Source: JAWSVE01 sp050633885
GTDB lineage: Bacteria; Pseudomonadota; Gammaproteobacteria; Pseudomonadales; Cellvibrionaceae
Assembly: GCA_050633885.1 (NCBI GenBank)
Contig: JBOEHK010000001.1
Coordinates: 248,001-312,000 of the forward strand
DNA length: 64,000 nucleotides
Direction: 5' to 3'
This document shows, piece after piece, positions 62,935 to 64,000 of this stretch. The notes under the pieces are model-generated. The model was not told where the DNA came from. It searched no databases and saw nothing but the letters and a program-made list of their open reading frames with translations. Made by a program: the position numbers and the translations under genes. The first letter of the stretch is position 1. Every line of letters starts with the position of its first letter.

Positions 62935-63624
62935 TTACCTATTCACCCATCCACCGCAAACTGGGAATACTTGCCCTACAAAGCAATTGGCATTGTCGCT
63001 ACAAAGGTAGGCGGCAAATTCAGCGTCTTCTTTCGCCCCTACTAGTCTTCCTAGTGGCACTTCAGCTTTTAATCTTGATTGAAATTTCGGGTTACTTTGA
63101 ACCTCCTTCGGAAAATACGTGGGGTTGTCGACGAAATTTTGTGCGATCGCATTCACTTGTATGTTGTATTTTGCCATCTCGATGCCAAGGGCTTGAACAT
63201 AACTAATTTGAGCCCCCCTAGCAGCACAATAGGTGGAGGAATATTTAATGCCACGTAGAGCGGAGGCGCTTCCCATTACCAGTATTTTCCCGCATTGCTT
63301 TTCAATCATTGACGGCAATACGGCTTGGCACAACCTAGGTAAGGGATCGACAAGAGCGGCAAACGTATTTTTCCACTCCTCTTCAGTGACCTTCTCAGCA
63401 GCTGTACTTGGTGCAGGGATAGATAAGTTGGCGATTAAAATATCAATAGAGCCAGATTGCTCAATTAATCTCTGAGGGGCGAGAGGATCTAATAAGGCTG
63501 ATGTATCAGCTATCACCTCAGCGCCATGATCTTTGAGAACATGACAGAGTGTTGGCCCCATAAATTGATCCGCATGGGTAATGAGAATTCGCTTCCCTTT
63601 AAGCTGAGATGACTGATTAGGCAT
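62935..63624 (-). CDS. Divergent short-chain dehydrogenase/reductase
   Basis: 229 residues with the overall SDR fold. The cofactor glycine motif TGxxxGxG is replaced by THADQFMG near 16-23, NAG near 85 by ANLS, and the active-site YxxxK by Y-C-A-A-R near 131-135, while the catalytic Ser in MGSAS is present. The C-terminal end (FVGQVFPVCGGWVNR) is normal for the family. Arg in place of the catalytic Lys and loss of the dinucleotide loop suggest reduced or altered activity. It has no obvious partner gene. Confidence 0.82.
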   Translation of the reverse strand: MPNQSSQLKGKRILITHADQFMGPTLCHVLKDHGAEVIADTSALLDPLAPQRLIEQSGSIDILIANLSIPAPSTAAEKVTEEEWKNTFAALVDPLPRLCQAVLPSMIEKQCGKILVMGSASALRGIKYSSTYCAARGAQISYVQALGIEMAKYNIQVNAIAQNFVDNPTYFPKEVQSNPKFQSRLKAEVPLGRLVGAKEDAEFAAYLCSDNANCFVGQVFPVCGGWVNR

Positions 63625-63762
63625 GAGGTGATCCTTTTGTTTTTATAAGTGATTCTTCTGTCAGCGGTTTGGCTTAAGCTAAAAATCGAAATACTACGCT
63701 AAAAAAGCCATTTGTTGTAATCCGTCTATACTCAAATAAGGTGTGCTAAATATGACTGAATT

Positions 63763-64000
63763 ATGGGCTTTACGAGCTTAAAAATATATTTGATTGTTCT
63801 GCTGATGAGCGCTGCGACCGCGGCGAGCGCTTCTGTGCCTGTGGATATGCGTGGGAAAACAGAATACTTAATTACCTCAGATAATATTGAATATTTGAAA
63901 ACAGGATTTGATACCAGTTGGGAAAAAATTGTCAGCAAGGAATTTGAAGGTGAATGGCAAAAACCTGCAAGGCCAACACTGAATCTATGGAACGAAGAAA
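63763..64000 (+). CDS. Exported protein of unknown function, 3' end cut by the window
   Basis: The frame beginning ATG at 63763 runs to the edge without a stop (79 codons). It starts with a signal peptide (MGFTSLKIYLIVLLMSAATA, cleavage near ASAS) followed by VPVDMRGKTEYLITSDNIEY and PTLNLWNEE. The spacing of hydrophobic and Trp residues recalls the N-terminal extracellular domain of 7TMR-DISM signalling proteins, but the visible part is too short to be sure. A competing ATG at 63752 stops after nine codons. Confidence 0.6.
   Translation, partial: MGFTSLKIYLIVLLMSAATAASASVPVDMRGKTEYLITSDNIEYLKTGFDTSWEKIVSKEFEGEWQKPARPTLNLWNEE

Noticed and set aside
1..64000. tRNA, rRNA, insertion sequence, prophage or integron
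   Set aside because: No T-loop consensus in a clover-leaf context, no transposase or integrase frame and no terminal inverted repeats with target duplication were found by eye.

Overview
The window comes from the chromosome of an AT-rich Gram-negative gammaproteobacterium, probably a marine or Cellvibrio-like lineage; that placement is an inference from gene order, not a measured one. The evidence is rnpB directly upstream of mraZ, a complete division and cell-wall (dcw) cluster running mraZ to lpxC followed by an M23 peptidase and secA, the meso-diaminopimelate signature DNPR in MurE, a linked pilB-pilC-pilD set beside pilA, and outer-membrane genes (TonB-dependent receptor, lpxC). I see no insertion sequence, prophage, CRISPR array, tRNA or rRNA.

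Region 1 (1-6800) is accessory: a TonB-dependent receptor cut by the left edge, a chemotaxis receptor whose sensor-like domain lies after its signalling domain, an exported coiled-coil protein with a duplicated C-terminal module, and an epoxide-hydrolase-like enzyme. Region 2 (6832-7217) is the RNase P RNA. Region 3 (7452-30565) is the dcw cluster: a sigma-70 type promoter followed by four 10-bp MraZ-box repeats, then mraZ, rsmH, ftsL, ftsI, murE, murF, mraY, murD, ftsW, murG, murC, ddl, ftsQ, ftsA, ftsZ, lpxC, an M23 peptidase and secA. Most of the early genes overlap or nearly abut. Together they make lipid II, build the divisome, start lipid A synthesis and export proteins.

Region 4 (30626-39876) holds a Nudix protein fused to a ThiE-like domain, then yacG, coaE, pilD, pilC and pilB on the minus strand, a divergent pilA with a sigma-54 promoter and a TfpX/TfpZ-type accessory protein, then nadC and a retropepsin-like protease. 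Region 5 (40303-49379) holds a DUF1631 protein, ampD, ampE, yajQ, a YbbA/YbbP-type ABC system and a zeta-class glutathione transferase (maiA-like). Region 6 (49694-57390) holds a histidine phosphatase, a TAP-like lipoprotein hydrolase translationally coupled to a NatA/NatB-type ABC exporter, and guaB-guaA for GMP synthesis. Region 7 (57699-64000) holds an FHA protein, a large exported redoxin/cytochrome c/copper-monooxygenase fusion, a cation diffusion facilitator, a HerA-like ATPase (YjgR family), a divergent SDR protein and the start of an exported protein cut by the right edge.

Most of the window is conserved housekeeping sequence. The best candidates for something little described are the three-part fusion at 58506-60221, which keeps a full set of peptidylglycine-monooxygenase-like copper ligands behind a heme-binding CAECH site; the guaB leader, where the Shine-Dalgarno sequence sits inside a hairpin starting almost at the predicted transcription start; the MCP with a C-terminal sensor-like domain; and the duplicated-module coiled-coil protein. 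Several short regular repeats (ftsL/ftsI junction, upstream of the FHA gene, upstream of maiA) are also recorded.
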